A DNA stretch of 64,000 nt from Kocuria soli. Lineage in GTDB: Bacteria; Actinomycetota; Actinomycetes; Actinomycetales; Micrococcaceae. How positions within the stretch are numbered: position 1 is the first letter of the stretch; each line of letters starts with the position of its first letter. The stretch is taken from contig NZ_RKMF01000003.1 in the NCBI RefSeq assembly GCF_003797835.1, positions 62,001 through 126,000 on the forward strand, read 5' to 3'. The notes below the pieces were generated by a model. That model saw only the letters and a program-made list of their open reading frames with translations. It searched no databases and had not been told where the DNA came from. The position numbers and the translations under genes are program-made. Shown piece by piece: positions 15,446 through 23,892 of this stretch.

Positions 15446-16840
15446 TCAGCCCTGGGCGGAGCGCTCCTCGTCCAGCCGCCGTCGGTCCTCGGCGTCGATC
15501 GACTGCAGGGAAATCCCCTTGGTCTCACGCAAGGTGACGACGGCGATCAGGGTGATCAGGCAGGCCACGGAAATGTAGATGGAGATCGGGACCCAGGTGC
15601 CGAACTGGCGCAGCAGGGTGGTCGCGATGATGGGTGCCAGCGAACCCGCGATGATCGAGGTGACCTGGTAACCCAGCGAAACCCCGGAGTAGCGCATGCG
15701 GGTGGGGAACATCTCGGCCATGATCGCCGGCTGCCCCGCGTACATGAACGCGTGGATCACGAGCCCGAGGACGACTGCGGCAAGGATGATCCACTCGTTC
15801 TGCGTGTTGAACATCGGGAAGGCGATGAAGGCCCATCCGATGCCCAGGACGGCGCCGGTGGCGTAGACGGGGCGGCGGCCCAGGTTGTCTGTCAGCCGCC
15901 CCATGATCGGCACCAGGATCACGTGCACCACGTGGGCGATCAGGAGCAGCAGCAGGATGTTGGAGGTGTCCATCTTCAGTTGGGTGGACAGGTACGTGAT
16001 CGAGAACGTGACCACGATGTAGTACAGGATGTTCTCCGCGAACCGCAGTCCCATGGCACCGAAGACTCCGCGCGGGTACCGACGGAACACCTCGGCCACG
16101 CCGTAGGCGGCACCCTTGGCCTCGATGACCTCCTTCTGGGTCTCCTTGAAGATCGCGGCGTCCGACACGTGGGTGCGGATGTAGTAGCCCACGGCCACGA
16201 TGACCACCGACAGCCAGAAACCCACGCGCCAGCCCCAGGCCAGGAACTGGTCGTCGGTGAGTGTGCGGGAGAGGATCAGCAGCACGATCGTGGCCAGCAG
16301 GTTGCCCAGCGGAACCGCAGCCTGGGGCCAGCTCGCCCAGAATCCGCGTTCCTTGTTGGGCGAATGCTCGGCGACCAGCAGAATCGCGCCGCCCCACTCG
16401 CCACCGACGGCGAAGCCTTGGGCGAAGCGCAGGATGACCAGGAGCGTGGGCGCCCAGTAGCCCACCTGGTGGAACGTGGGCAGGCAGCCCATGAGGAAGG
16501 TCGCGGCACCGACCAGGATGATCGCGACCTGGAGGAGGTGCTTGCGCCCGTACTTGTCACCGAAATGCCCGAAGACGATGCCGCCCAGCGGACGTGCGAT
16601 GAACCCGACCGCGTAGATCAGGAAGGCCTTGATGATCCCGTCCAGCGGGTTGCCGGTGTCCACGAAGAACAGCGGGCCGAACACCAACGTGGAGGCGGTG
16701 GCGAACAGGAACAACTCGTACCACTCGACCACCGTGCCCGCCATGGAGGCGGCCACGACCTTCTTGAGACCGCCCCGGTTCTCCGGGGTGTCGTTCGGGT
16801 CGAGTTCAGCTGCGGGGGTTGCCGGGTCCGCAGTGCTCAT
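15446..16840 (-). CDS. MFS transporter, metabolite:H+ symporter (MHS) type
   Basis: 464 residues from ATG 16840, preceded by CAGGAG. Twelve hydrophobic segments are visible. MHS-type marks: GTVVEWYELFLF in helix 1, RPLGGIVFGHFGDKYGRK in loop 2-3, FAQGFAVGGEWGG in helix 4, and P-x-R-x-R-YSG (FPTRMRYSGVS) in the second half. The family imports carboxylates such as shikimate, citrate or alpha-ketoglutarate. It is divergent from a lysR gene across a perfect palindrome and probably forms an operon with the hydroxyacid dehydrogenase behind it. Confidence 0.9.
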   Translation of the reverse strand: MSTADPATPAAELDPNDTPENRGGLKKVVAASMAGTVVEWYELFLFATASTLVFGPLFFVDTGNPLDGIIKAFLIYAVGFIARPLGGIVFGHFGDKYGRKHLLQVAIILVGAATFLMGCLPTFHQVGYWAPTLLVILRFAQGFAVGGEWGGAILLVAEHSPNKERGFWASWPQAAVPLGNLLATIVLLILSRTLTDDQFLAWGWRVGFWLSVVIVAVGYYIRTHVSDAAIFKETQKEVIEAKGAAYGVAEVFRRYPRGVFGAMGLRFAENILYYIVVTFSITYLSTQLKMDTSNILLLLLIAHVVHVILVPIMGRLTDNLGRRPVYATGAVLGIGWAFIAFPMFNTQNEWIILAAVVLGLVIHAFMYAGQPAIMAEMFPTRMRYSGVSLGYQVTSIIAGSLAPIIATTLLRQFGTWVPISIYISVACLITLIAVVTLRETKGISLQSIDAEDRRRLDEERSAQG

Positions 16841-16943
16841 GGGCGTCTCCTGTTCGTCCTGAATTGTGACCGCGATCACGCCGCAGTGGCACCAACGTAC
16901 TGTCCGCAGGAGAGTGCTTCAATGACCAGAACCTGGCTGGCCC

Positions 16944-16959
16944 TGTGCAAAAATGCACA
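16944..16959. promoter_or_regulatory. Palindromic operator between MHS transporter and lysR
   Basis: A perfect inverted repeat TGTGCA-AAAA-TGCACA lies in the 162-bp divergent intergenic region, 44 bp before the lysR start. Its T-N11-A core and position match LysR-type operators that serve both autoregulation and activation of the divergent transporter. Confidence 0.6.
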
Positions 16960-17002
16960 TCCGATCTGAATCGGGTACGCGGACGAAGGGGCCGAGAGCT
17001 GC

Positions 17003-17911
17003 ATGGGGCACGACGTCGACAACCTCCTGCTGCTCCTCTCCGTGGTGCGCCACGGGTCCTACGCCGGTGCCGGTGCCTCTCTCGGCCTGAGCCACACGAC
17101 CGTTTCCCGCAGGATCGCCGCCGTGGAGAAATCCGCCGGCGCCCGGTTGCTCGTGCGCGCCGGTGGCGTGTGGGAGCCCACCGAACTCGGCCGCGAGTTC
17201 ATCGCCGCGGCGGAGGACATCGAACACACCCTGGGATCCCTGACGTCGGGCGTGGGTGGCCAGGGTGGATCGGTTCGCGGCGTGGTCCGTGCTCTGGTGC
17301 CCGAAGGATTCGGAGGCCTGGTCATCGGCGAGGCCATGCGGCGTCTGGGTGAGACCCACCCGTTGGTGCGGCTGGAGATGATCAACGCGGCCAGGCGCGC
17401 CCGGGCCAACCTGGTGGGCATTGATTTCGAGGTGGTGGTGGGCCGCCCGGAGGTCTCCAGGAACGAGGCATTCCACCTGGCCGACTACTCCCTGGGCCTG
17501 TACGCGGCGCCGTCGTACCTGGAGACGCACCAGGCCATCACGGAGCCGGAGCAGGTCCAGGAACACCCGCTGGTCTATTTCGTGGAGTCGATGCAGGACG
17601 TCCCCGAACTCACCAACCCCGTGCGTCACCTTCCGCGGATGCGGCAGTCGGTGGGTGCGACGTCGTCCATGGTTCACGTGGAACTCACGCGGGCCGGTGC
17701 CGGAATCGGGCTGCTGCCCTGCTACATGGCCGAACGTGCCGGGGGACTGGTCCGCCTGTTCCCGGACGACCTGACCTTCCCCGTTTCCTACTGGGTGGTG
17801 TCCCGGCCGGACCTGATGCGCCGCCCCGCGGTTCACGCGGTCCTGGACGCCATCCGAGGGACGGTGGACGACATGCGCGACGAGCTGATCGCGGCACCCC
17901 AAGGCGCCTGA
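17003..17911 (+). CDS. LysR-family transcriptional regulator
   Basis: 302 residues. N-terminal helix-turn-helix: LLLLSVVRHGSYAGAGASLGLSHTTVSRRIA, with the usual serine-rich recognition region; the following linker and the periplasmic-binding-like effector domain (residues about 90-295) are complete. The first HTH helix has AGAGASLG instead of the common AAAxxLH, a mild divergence. Divergent from the MHS transporter and therefore its likely regulator, with a hydroxy-acid or carboxylate as co-inducer. Confidence 0.9.
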   Translation: MGHDVDNLLLLLSVVRHGSYAGAGASLGLSHTTVSRRIAAVEKSAGARLLVRAGGVWEPTELGREFIAAAEDIEHTLGSLTSGVGGQGGSVRGVVRALVPEGFGGLVIGEAMRRLGETHPLVRLEMINAARRARANLVGIDFEVVVGRPEVSRNEAFHLADYSLGLYAAPSYLETHQAITEPEQVQEHPLVYFVESMQDVPELTNPVRHLPRMRQSVGATSSMVHVELTRAGAGIGLLPCYMAERAGGLVRLFPDDLTFPVSYWVVSRPDLMRRPAVHAVLDAIRGTVDDMRDELIAAPQGA

Positions 17912-18001
17912 CGGGCGGAAATAATCCGGATCCGCTCCCCGTTGCGTGTGGGTCGGCGGTTGCACCAACCGCTCCTCACCTCGAGATGGGATGGATCAGT
18001 C

Positions 18002-18748
18002 ATGAAAATCGGCATCATCGGCACGGGTCACATCGGAAAATCGCTCGTCCGTAAGCTCAGTGCGGCAGGACACGCTGTCACCGTTGCCAATTCCCGCGGG
18101 CCGGAGACCGTCGATGCGGACCTCCTGACCGACGGCGCCCGTGCTGCGACCGTGACGGATGCAGTGCCCGGGGCCGAGGCCGTCGTCGTCACGGTTCCGC
18201 TCAGTGCCATCCCCGACCTGGCTCCGGTTCTTTCGACTCTGCCTCCGGAGACGGTGCTCATCGACACCTCGAACTACTACCCTCAGCGGGACGGTGCCAT
18301 CGAGGCGATCGATGGCGGTCAGACGGAAAGTTTGTGGGTGGCCGAGCAGCTCGGCCGTCCCGTGGTGAAGGCTTGGAACATGACCGGCTCCCATGCCCTG
18401 GCTACGAAGGGCGCACCTGCGGGTACCGAGGGGCGAATCGCCCTTGCCGTTGCCGGTGACGACGAACGGGCGCGTCAGGTGGCCATGTCCTTGGTGGAGG
18501 AGACGGGCTTCGACGGGGTCGACGCCGGGCCGCTGGCAGATTCCTGGCGGCAACAGCCAGGAACGCCGGCGTACTGCACGGAGTTGACCCGCGCTGAGTT
18601 GATCGATGCGCTCGCTGCGGCTGAGCGTGCCCGGGCCCCGCGTCGTCGGGACATCTCGGTCGCCGCCATTGCCGAGCGGATGGGTGACGGCACCACCAAC
18701 CCGGACGTCGACTATTCGGTTCGCTTGGCACGGGTGCTGTTCATGTAG
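18002..18748 (+). CDS. NAD(P)-binding F420-reductase-like protein
   Basis: 248 residues from ATG 18002. It opens with the Rossmann motif IGIIGTGHIGKSLVRKL and AVTVANSRGPE, typical of NADPH:F420 reductase-like proteins and their relatives; VTVPLSAIPDL and DTSNYYP follow, and the later KAWNMTGSH corresponds to the K-A-F-N region of the family. Flanked by unrelated genes. Whether it really uses F420 cannot be judged; it may act on another hydride acceptor. Confidence 0.75.
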   Translation: MKIGIIGTGHIGKSLVRKLSAAGHAVTVANSRGPETVDADLLTDGARAATVTDAVPGAEAVVVTVPLSAIPDLAPVLSTLPPETVLIDTSNYYPQRDGAIEAIDGGQTESLWVAEQLGRPVVKAWNMTGSHALATKGAPAGTEGRIALAVAGDDERARQVAMSLVEETGFDGVDAGPLADSWRQQPGTPAYCTELTRAELIDALAAAERARAPRRRDISVAAIAERMGDGTTNPDVDYSVRLARVLFM

Positions 18749-18801
18749 GTGTCCCGCATCGGAGGAGGGCCAGGTGGAGGTCCCGTCGATACACTCGCCG
18801 C

Positions 18802-19389
18802 ATGGCCTACCGCACCTTCACCATGTCCGAGCTGGAAGGCCGGGCGCCCTACTGGTTGCTGACCGGGCTGGTCATTCCGCGGCCGATCGCCTGGGTTAGC
18901 ACGCTGGATGAGCGCGGGATTCTGAATCTGGCACCGCATTCCTTCTTCACCGTGGCCTCTGCCGATCCCCCGGTGGTCCAGTTCACGTCCGTCGGACGCA
19001 AGGATTCACTGCGGAACGTGGAGGCCACGGGCGAGTTCGTGGTCAACCTCGCCTCGCGCTCGCTGTTGGAACAGATGAACACGACGGCGGCCACGGTGGG
19101 CCCCGACGTCGACGAATTCGACCTGGCGGGGCTCACGCCCGAGCCCTCTGTGTACGTTCGCCCGCCCCGAGTTGCCGAGGCCCCGGCCGCGTTGGAGTGC
19201 GTGGTGCACGACGTGATTCCCGTGGGCAACTCATTCGTGGTGATGGGGCGGGTGCTTGCCGCTGTCGTGGACGAGGACGCACTGGACGGTGACCGGCCCC
19301 GTGAGGACGTCCTGGACCCGTTGGGCCGCCTGAGCGGTTCCCGGTACGTGACCTACGGGGAGACGGTGACGCTTCCCAGGCCCGAATGA
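18802..19389 (+). CDS. Flavin reductase-like / FMN-binding split-barrel protein
   Basis: 195 residues. Split-barrel flavin reductase features are seen: TGLVIPRPIAWVSTLDERG near the start, LAPHSFFTVASADPPVVQF, and GEFVVNLAS; the central HDVIPVGNSFVVMGRV strand is also typical. The family binds FMN and often supplies reduced flavin to monooxygenases. It overlaps the MOSC gene by 4 bp (ATGA). It could partner the luciferase-like oxygenase 14 kb away, but nothing in the sequence ties them together. Confidence 0.82.
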   Translation: MAYRTFTMSELEGRAPYWLLTGLVIPRPIAWVSTLDERGILNLAPHSFFTVASADPPVVQFTSVGRKDSLRNVEATGEFVVNLASRSLLEQMNTTAATVGPDVDEFDLAGLTPEPSVYVRPPRVAEAPAALECVVHDVIPVGNSFVVMGRVLAAVVDEDALDGDRPREDVLDPLGRLSGSRYVTYGETVTLPRPE

Positions 19390-20087
19390 CGCGGCGCGTC
19401 GAGCACTTGGGATCGGCCCTGGTCAAGGGCCTGTCCTGGACCTCACGTGACGCTGTGCGGGTCACGCACGACGGCGTGGTCGGTGACCGTCACTGGTCCC
19501 CGGTCACGCCCGAGTTGCGGTGCATCAAGGCCACGGATTTCCCGGGCATGGTGGGCCTGCCCGCTTCTGCAGCCGACCTACCCACGGAAGGTGACGCGTT
19601 GTTCGGCGGGGAGCCACAGACCGTCAGTTATTACTCGCAGCAGGTCTCCGCCATCACGTACGGGGGAGTGCTGGCGGACCGGATTTCTGAAGCCGCGGGT
19701 CAACGCCTGTATCTTGCTCAGGTCCCGGGGCCGGGGAGTTTCCTGTGGTCGTCGCCGATCAGTGTGCTGTTGCGTTCGGAACTGGACAGGCTTCCCGACG
19801 ACGTCGGGCGTTACCGCGCCAACGTGGTGGTGGATGACCGAGCTGACCCGTTGAGTCTGGCTCCTGGGGCGCAACTGTCTCTGGGGGATGTGCTGCTGGA
19901 GGTCGAGCGGGAACTTGAGCGGTGCGTGATCATCAACCATGACCCGGTGACGGGTGAGCGGGACGCGTCCCTGCTAGGTCATCTGCGTTCGGGGGTCCTG
20001 CTGGGGTACGGGTGCCGCGTGGTGGAACCGGGGCGGGTGCGCGTTGGGGACGTCGTAGAACGAAGGAGTCCCCGCGCGCAACGGTGA
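19386..20087 (+). CDS. MOSC-domain protein
   Basis: 233 residues, coupled to the flavin reductase-like gene by an ATGA overlap. The C-terminal half carries the MOSC signature: YRANVVVDD, a beta-rich region (LSLAPGAQLSLGDVLLEVE), then RCVIINHDPVTGERD with the conserved cysteine expected to bind molybdenum cofactor. The N-terminal part with GVVGDRHWS matches MOSC_N-like barrels of mARC/YcbX proteins. An attached electron-transfer domain is absent; the adjacent flavin protein might serve that role (inference). Confidence 0.8.
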   Translation: MTRRVEHLGSALVKGLSWTSRDAVRVTHDGVVGDRHWSPVTPELRCIKATDFPGMVGLPASAADLPTEGDALFGGEPQTVSYYSQQVSAITYGGVLADRISEAAGQRLYLAQVPGPGSFLWSSPISVLLRSELDRLPDDVGRYRANVVVDDRADPLSLAPGAQLSLGDVLLEVERELERCVIINHDPVTGERDASLLGHLRSGVLLGYGCRVVEPGRVRVGDVVERRSPRAQR

Positions 20088-20102
20088 CGCACAGGGACTC
20101 CT
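20064..20102. terminator. Possible hairpin terminator spanning the MOSC stop
   Basis: AGGAGTCCC (20064-20072) pairs perfectly with GGGACTCCT (20094-20102), 9 bp with a 21-nt loop. It spans the MOSC stop codon and ends 19 bp before the stop of the convergent PPOX gene. No U-tract; function as terminator is only suggested by position. Confidence 0.35.
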
Positions 20103-20120
20103 GGCTGAGGGGACCTGGTC

Positions 20121-20636
20121 TCAGGGGAGATCGACGGTGGTGGGGCCGCCCTGGTTGTCGTCGTCCTTGTTGCGGATGGCGCCGATGGTCTTGACTGCGG
20201 TGCCGATCAGCGACTCGCCGCCCCAATAGGTGGCGGTGTCACCGTTGATCTTGAGGACCACGTTGTCCTGGTTCTCCGGGCCGCCCTCCATGAACATGTC
20301 CGCGCCCTTGGACCAGAGCTTCTCCACCAGGTCCCGGTCGTGCACGACGGTGGCTGCCCCGGAGACGGAGACCCACGCCTTGTTGGACGAGTAGGCCACG
20401 TTCACGTTGGGGTTGGCGCGTACGTCCGCGGCCACGGAGCTGGAGGAGCGGACCAGGAAGAGGACGTCACCGTCTTCGGCCACCTGCGTCGAGAGTGGGC
20501 GGCTGACCAAGCGGCCGTCGCCTGCCGTGGAGTCGGCGGTGGTCAGCATCGCGATGTCGGTGCTCTCGATGAGGTCGTGCACCTTCTTGACCTCGGTGGG
20601 GTCGGTGGTGAGCTGCTGATCCTGTGAATTAGTCAT
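20121..20636 (-). CDS. Pyridoxamine 5'-phosphate oxidase-like (general stress protein 26 type)
   Basis: 171 residues from ATG 20636 with AAGGAG upstream. The split-barrel motifs of general stress protein 26-like proteins are visible: VHDLIESTDIAMLTTAD, LVSRPLSTQ, LFLVRSSSSVAADVRANPNVNVAY, WVSVSGAATVV. These proteins bind FMN or F420 but have no settled reaction. C-terminal tail is acidic and probably disordered. Single gene, convergent with the MOSC gene. Confidence 0.85.
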   Translation of the reverse strand: MTNSQDQQLTTDPTEVKKVHDLIESTDIAMLTTADSTAGDGRLVSRPLSTQVAEDGDVLFLVRSSSSVAADVRANPNVNVAYSSNKAWVSVSGAATVVHDRDLVEKLWSKGADMFMEGGPENQDNVVLKINGDTATYWGGESLIGTAVKTIGAIRNKDDDNQGGPTTVDLP

Positions 20637-20697
20637 ACTCCTTACTGTATGGGTGGTTGGGGTTGTAGGGCGAGGGGTGCACTGCCATGCATAACCC

Positions 20698-20725
20698 TCG
20701 ACACAGGTGGCGCGCGTGCTACGAT
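20698..20725 (+). promoter_or_regulatory. Likely promoter of the Abi_2 gene
   Basis: TCGACA (20698-20703) and TACGAT (20720-20725) lie 16 bp apart, a good sigma-A-like match, 70 bp before the GTG start of the Abi_2 gene at the left border of the defence island. Confidence 0.4.
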
Positions 20726-20794
20726 CAGCGCAATCGTTCAGCCCGCCCGGAGTCATCCGGTGTGGGCTGGATCTCTTTGTGGCATCGTTGGACT

Positions 20795-21781
20795 GTGCCA
20801 AAGCCGATTAAGGACTTCCTAGAGATCGACGAGCAGATCAGTAGGCTCAGATCACGGGGAATGTCCTTCTCCGCTCGCTCTGACGCGTTGCGCTGGCTCA
20901 CAGCCGTGAACTACTACCGCCTGAGCGGGTATTCCTACCCTTATCGCCAGATTCTCCCCAGTGATGGCGGTCGTTCTAGGCGTCGGAGCGATCACTTCGT
21001 CCGAGGAACATCGTTTGACTCGATTACGGCTCTTTACGAGTTTGATCGAAAGCTCCGCTCCCTGGTTCTGGATGGGTTAGAACGGGTAGAGGTAGCCGTA
21101 CGCAGCACGGTGAGCCACCATCTAGGACGGCAGAATCCGCTGGCACATGAGGATCCTGCCCTCTTCAGGCCAACTTTCGACCATGCATCTTGGTGGAGGA
21201 CTGCAGAGCGCCGGCTCAGTAGAGCTCGGCGGCACTCGGAGTTCGTTAAGCACCACGAGCAGGAGTACGGCGGGAAAGTCCCCATTTGGGTCCTTGTGGA
21301 GGTATTGGACTTTGCCGATGTATCTAGGCTCTACGACGACATGCTCACCGTCGACCAGTACGCAGCCGCGGAGAGCCTCGGGATCCGCGTAGATACCTCT
21401 ATCTTGAGCAAGAGCCAGCGGGCGAAAGCTCTCAAGGGGCACCCATTTGCCCGCTGGCTTGAACAACTGACGGTCGTGAGGAACACCGCGGCGCATCACG
21501 GACGCTTGTGGAATCACAAGTTTCCACCGGTCAGCACGGCGGCCTTCCGGACGCTTCCAGGGCTGGAGGACCTTCCTGACGGCCAGAGTGAGCGTTTGTA
21601 CGGAGCGCTGTGCATGATCGCGTTTGAGTTGCGAACCCTCTCGCCTGGGTCCAAGTGGCCAACCAAGGTTTCACGATTGATTCGTCAAGACCTGCGCAGT
21701 ATCCCCGGGCGGACTGAGACTGAGATGGGTTTCCCCGACAGATGGGAGCAACAAGTCCTGTGGCGCCCCTACTCGAGCTAG
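20795..21781 (+). CDS. Abi_2/AbiD-F family abortive-infection protein
   Basis: 328 residues from GTG 20795, chosen because PKPIKDFLEIDEQI is where the family begins; the frame is open to 20687. Family features: LRWLTAVNYYRLSGYSYPYR, FDSITALYEFDRKLRSLVLDGLERVEVAVRS, and a late RNTAAHHGRLWN. The last is a HEPN-type R-x4-H motif, expected RNase active site. Abi_2 proteins stop phage growth by killing or arresting the host cell. It sits immediately before a type I restriction operon on the same strand, forming a defence island. Confidence 0.85.
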   Translation: MPKPIKDFLEIDEQISRLRSRGMSFSARSDALRWLTAVNYYRLSGYSYPYRQILPSDGGRSRRRSDHFVRGTSFDSITALYEFDRKLRSLVLDGLERVEVAVRSTVSHHLGRQNPLAHEDPALFRPTFDHASWWRTAERRLSRARRHSEFVKHHEQEYGGKVPIWVLVEVLDFADVSRLYDDMLTVDQYAAAESLGIRVDTSILSKSQRAKALKGHPFARWLEQLTVVRNTAAHHGRLWNHKFPPVSTAAFRTLPGLEDLPDGQSERLYGALCMIAFELRTLSPGSKWPTKVSRLIRQDLRSIPGRTETEMGFPDRWEQQVLWRPYSS

Positions 21782-21927
21782 CGAGCAAAAAAGGCTGTCA
21801 CGTCCATCGGATACTGCATGCTGGCCGTGGTACTGGCTGCCTACGATGAACCGTGCGACCGCAACGCACCCAAACCTCTCCGGCCAACAGACAACGAAGA
21901 ACTCAACCCAAGGCAGGCACCCCTACC

Positions 21928-23892
21928 GTGTTCAACCACGCATCCTTCATCTGGTCCGCCGCTGACCTGCTCCGCGGCACCTACAAGCAGCACGAATACG
22001 GAGACATCATCCTCCCGTTCACGGTGCTCGCCCGCCTGGATGCCGTTCTTGCACCCACCAAGGAAGCTGTCCTGGCGGCCATCGCCAAGAGCCCGGGTGA
22101 TTCCGTCCCCAGCGCCCCCATGCTGCGTGCCCGCGCCGGCCACAACTATGACTTCTTCAACGTCTCCCAGCACAACCTCAAGACCCTTCAAGGGGACCCG
22201 GACAATCTGGAGCAGAACCTCCGAGACTACGTGCTGGCCTTCTCCCCGAACGTTCGGGAGATCTTTGACAAGTACAAGTTCGAAGAGACCGTGGCTCTGC
22301 TCAGCGCCAACGACCTCCTGCTCCAGATCCTCCAGCACTTCGCCAAGGCCAATCTCCACCCGGACAACGTGTCCAATGAGCAGATGGGCCACATCTTCGA
22401 GGAGTTGATCCGCAAGTTCGCGGAGGCCTCCAATGAGACGGCCGGTGAGCACTTCACTCCGCGGGAAGTTGTGGACCTGATGGTCACTCTGCTCCTCACA
22501 GATGAAACAGACCTCATGACCCCCGGCATTACCCGATCGGTCTATGACCCGACGGCGGGCACCGGCGGCATGCTGTCCACCGCCGCAGACAAGATCGTCA
22601 GCCACAACCCAGACGCTGCCGTCGAACTCCTGGGCCAGGAGATCAACGCCGCCTCCTACGCCATCTGCAAGGCCGACATGGTGGTCAAGGGCCAGCCAAT
22701 CGAGAACATCGTCCACGGGAACACCCTGACCAACCCCGCCTTCGAGGATCGACAGTTCCACTACGGTCTCTCCAACCCGCCCTTTGGCGTGGACTGGAAG
22801 AAGGAGAAGGCCTCCGTGGACCGTGAGCATCAGGTCATGGGCCACGCTGGCCGCTTCGGCCCCGGTCTTCCTCGCGTCTCAGATGGCTCTCTGCTGTTCC
22901 TGATGCACCTGATCTCCAAGTTGCAGGAACCCAAGGGTGATCAGAAGGCCGGCCGCGGGGCGATCGTGCTGAACGGTTCCCCGCTGTTCACCGGTGGTGC
23001 TGGGTCTGGTGAGTCCAATATCCGCAAGTGGGTGCTGGATAACGACTACCTGGAAGCCATCATCGGTTTGCCCACGGACATGTTCTACAACACGGGTATC
23101 AGTACCTACATCTGGGTGCTCAACAAGCAGAAGGAACCTGCTCGCAAACGCAAGGTTCAGCTGATCGATGCCACCCAAATGTTTCGCAAGATGCGCAAGT
23201 CCGTGGGTTCCAAGCGCAAGGAGCTTGGGACGGACGACATCAAGCGCATCGCTGAGATCTTCTCCAACTTCGAATCTGCAGACTCTGAGCACTCCAAGAT
23301 CTTCAACGTGGAGGACTTCTTCTACCGCACCATCACCGTGGAGCGCCCGCTCAAACTGAACTACGCGTTCAGCCCGGAGCGCGTGGAGCGCGCCTTGGCG
23401 CTCAAGGCAGTCACCAAACTCAACGACGACGACCGCTCCCGCCTCCGCGTGGCCCTCAGTGCTGCCCAGATCGACGACGGTCTTGTCTCCACCAACCGCC
23501 AGCAGTTCCAAGCTGACTTGATGAAGGCCTTCAACCAGCAGAACCTGGCGCTCAAGCCGGCTTTGGTTCGCGCGTTGGTCTCCGAGCTCGGCGAACACGA
23601 CGACGACGGTGAACTTGTCGCCAAAGCCGGGAAACCTGAAGCCAACACCGCCCTGAGAGACACGGAGAACGTTCCGTGGGACCAGGACATCCACGACTAC
23701 CTGGAGCGTGAGGTCAAGCCCTTTGTGCCCGATGCCTGGATCGATGAGTCCAAGACCAAGGAAGGTGCCGAAATCCCCTTCACGCGGCACTTCTACAAGT
23801 ATGTCCCACCCCGCCCCCTGGAAGAGATCGACCGCGACCTGGACGAAGTCCTCGGCCGCATCCGCGCCCGCCTGGAGCAGGTGAAGGCATGA
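21928..23892 (+). CDS. hsdM: Type I restriction-modification DNA methyltransferase subunit
   Basis: 654 residues from GTG 21928; a weak AGGCAGG lies upstream and the frame is open to 21853. N-terminal HsdM helical domain (FIWSAADLLRGTYKQHEYGDI) is followed by the N6-adenine methylase core with motif I DPTAGTGGM and motif IV NPPF. The C-terminal section (REVKPFVPDAWIDE) is typical of larger HsdM subunits. Overlaps hsdS by 4 bp. With HsdS it would methylate the recognition site in both strands. Confidence 0.95.
   Translation: MFNHASFIWSAADLLRGTYKQHEYGDIILPFTVLARLDAVLAPTKEAVLAAIAKSPGDSVPSAPMLRARAGHNYDFFNVSQHNLKTLQGDPDNLEQNLRDYVLAFSPNVREIFDKYKFEETVALLSANDLLLQILQHFAKANLHPDNVSNEQMGHIFEELIRKFAEASNETAGEHFTPREVVDLMVTLLLTDETDLMTPGITRSVYDPTAGTGGMLSTAADKIVSHNPDAAVELLGQEINAASYAICKADMVVKGQPIENIVHGNTLTNPAFEDRQFHYGLSNPPFGVDWKKEKASVDREHQVMGHAGRFGPGLPRVSDGSLLFLMHLISKLQEPKGDQKAGRGAIVLNGSPLFTGGAGSGESNIRKWVLDNDYLEAIIGLPTDMFYNTGISTYIWVLNKQKEPARKRKVQLIDATQMFRKMRKSVGSKRKELGTDDIKRIAEIFSNFESADSEHSKIFNVEDFFYRTITVERPLKLNYAFSPERVERALALKAVTKLNDDDRSRLRVALSAAQIDDGLVSTNRQQFQADLMKAFNQQNLALKPALVRALVSELGEHDDDGELVAKAGKPEANTALRDTENVPWDQDIHDYLEREVKPFVPDAWIDESKTKEGAEIPFTRHFYKYVPPRPLEEIDRDLDEVLGRIRARLEQVKA

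Noticed and set aside
14888-16969. A 693-codon open frame on the + strand
   Set aside because: It lies antisense to the hydroxyacid dehydrogenase and MHS transporter genes, has low-complexity H/D/G-rich protein, and arises from high-GC codon bias.
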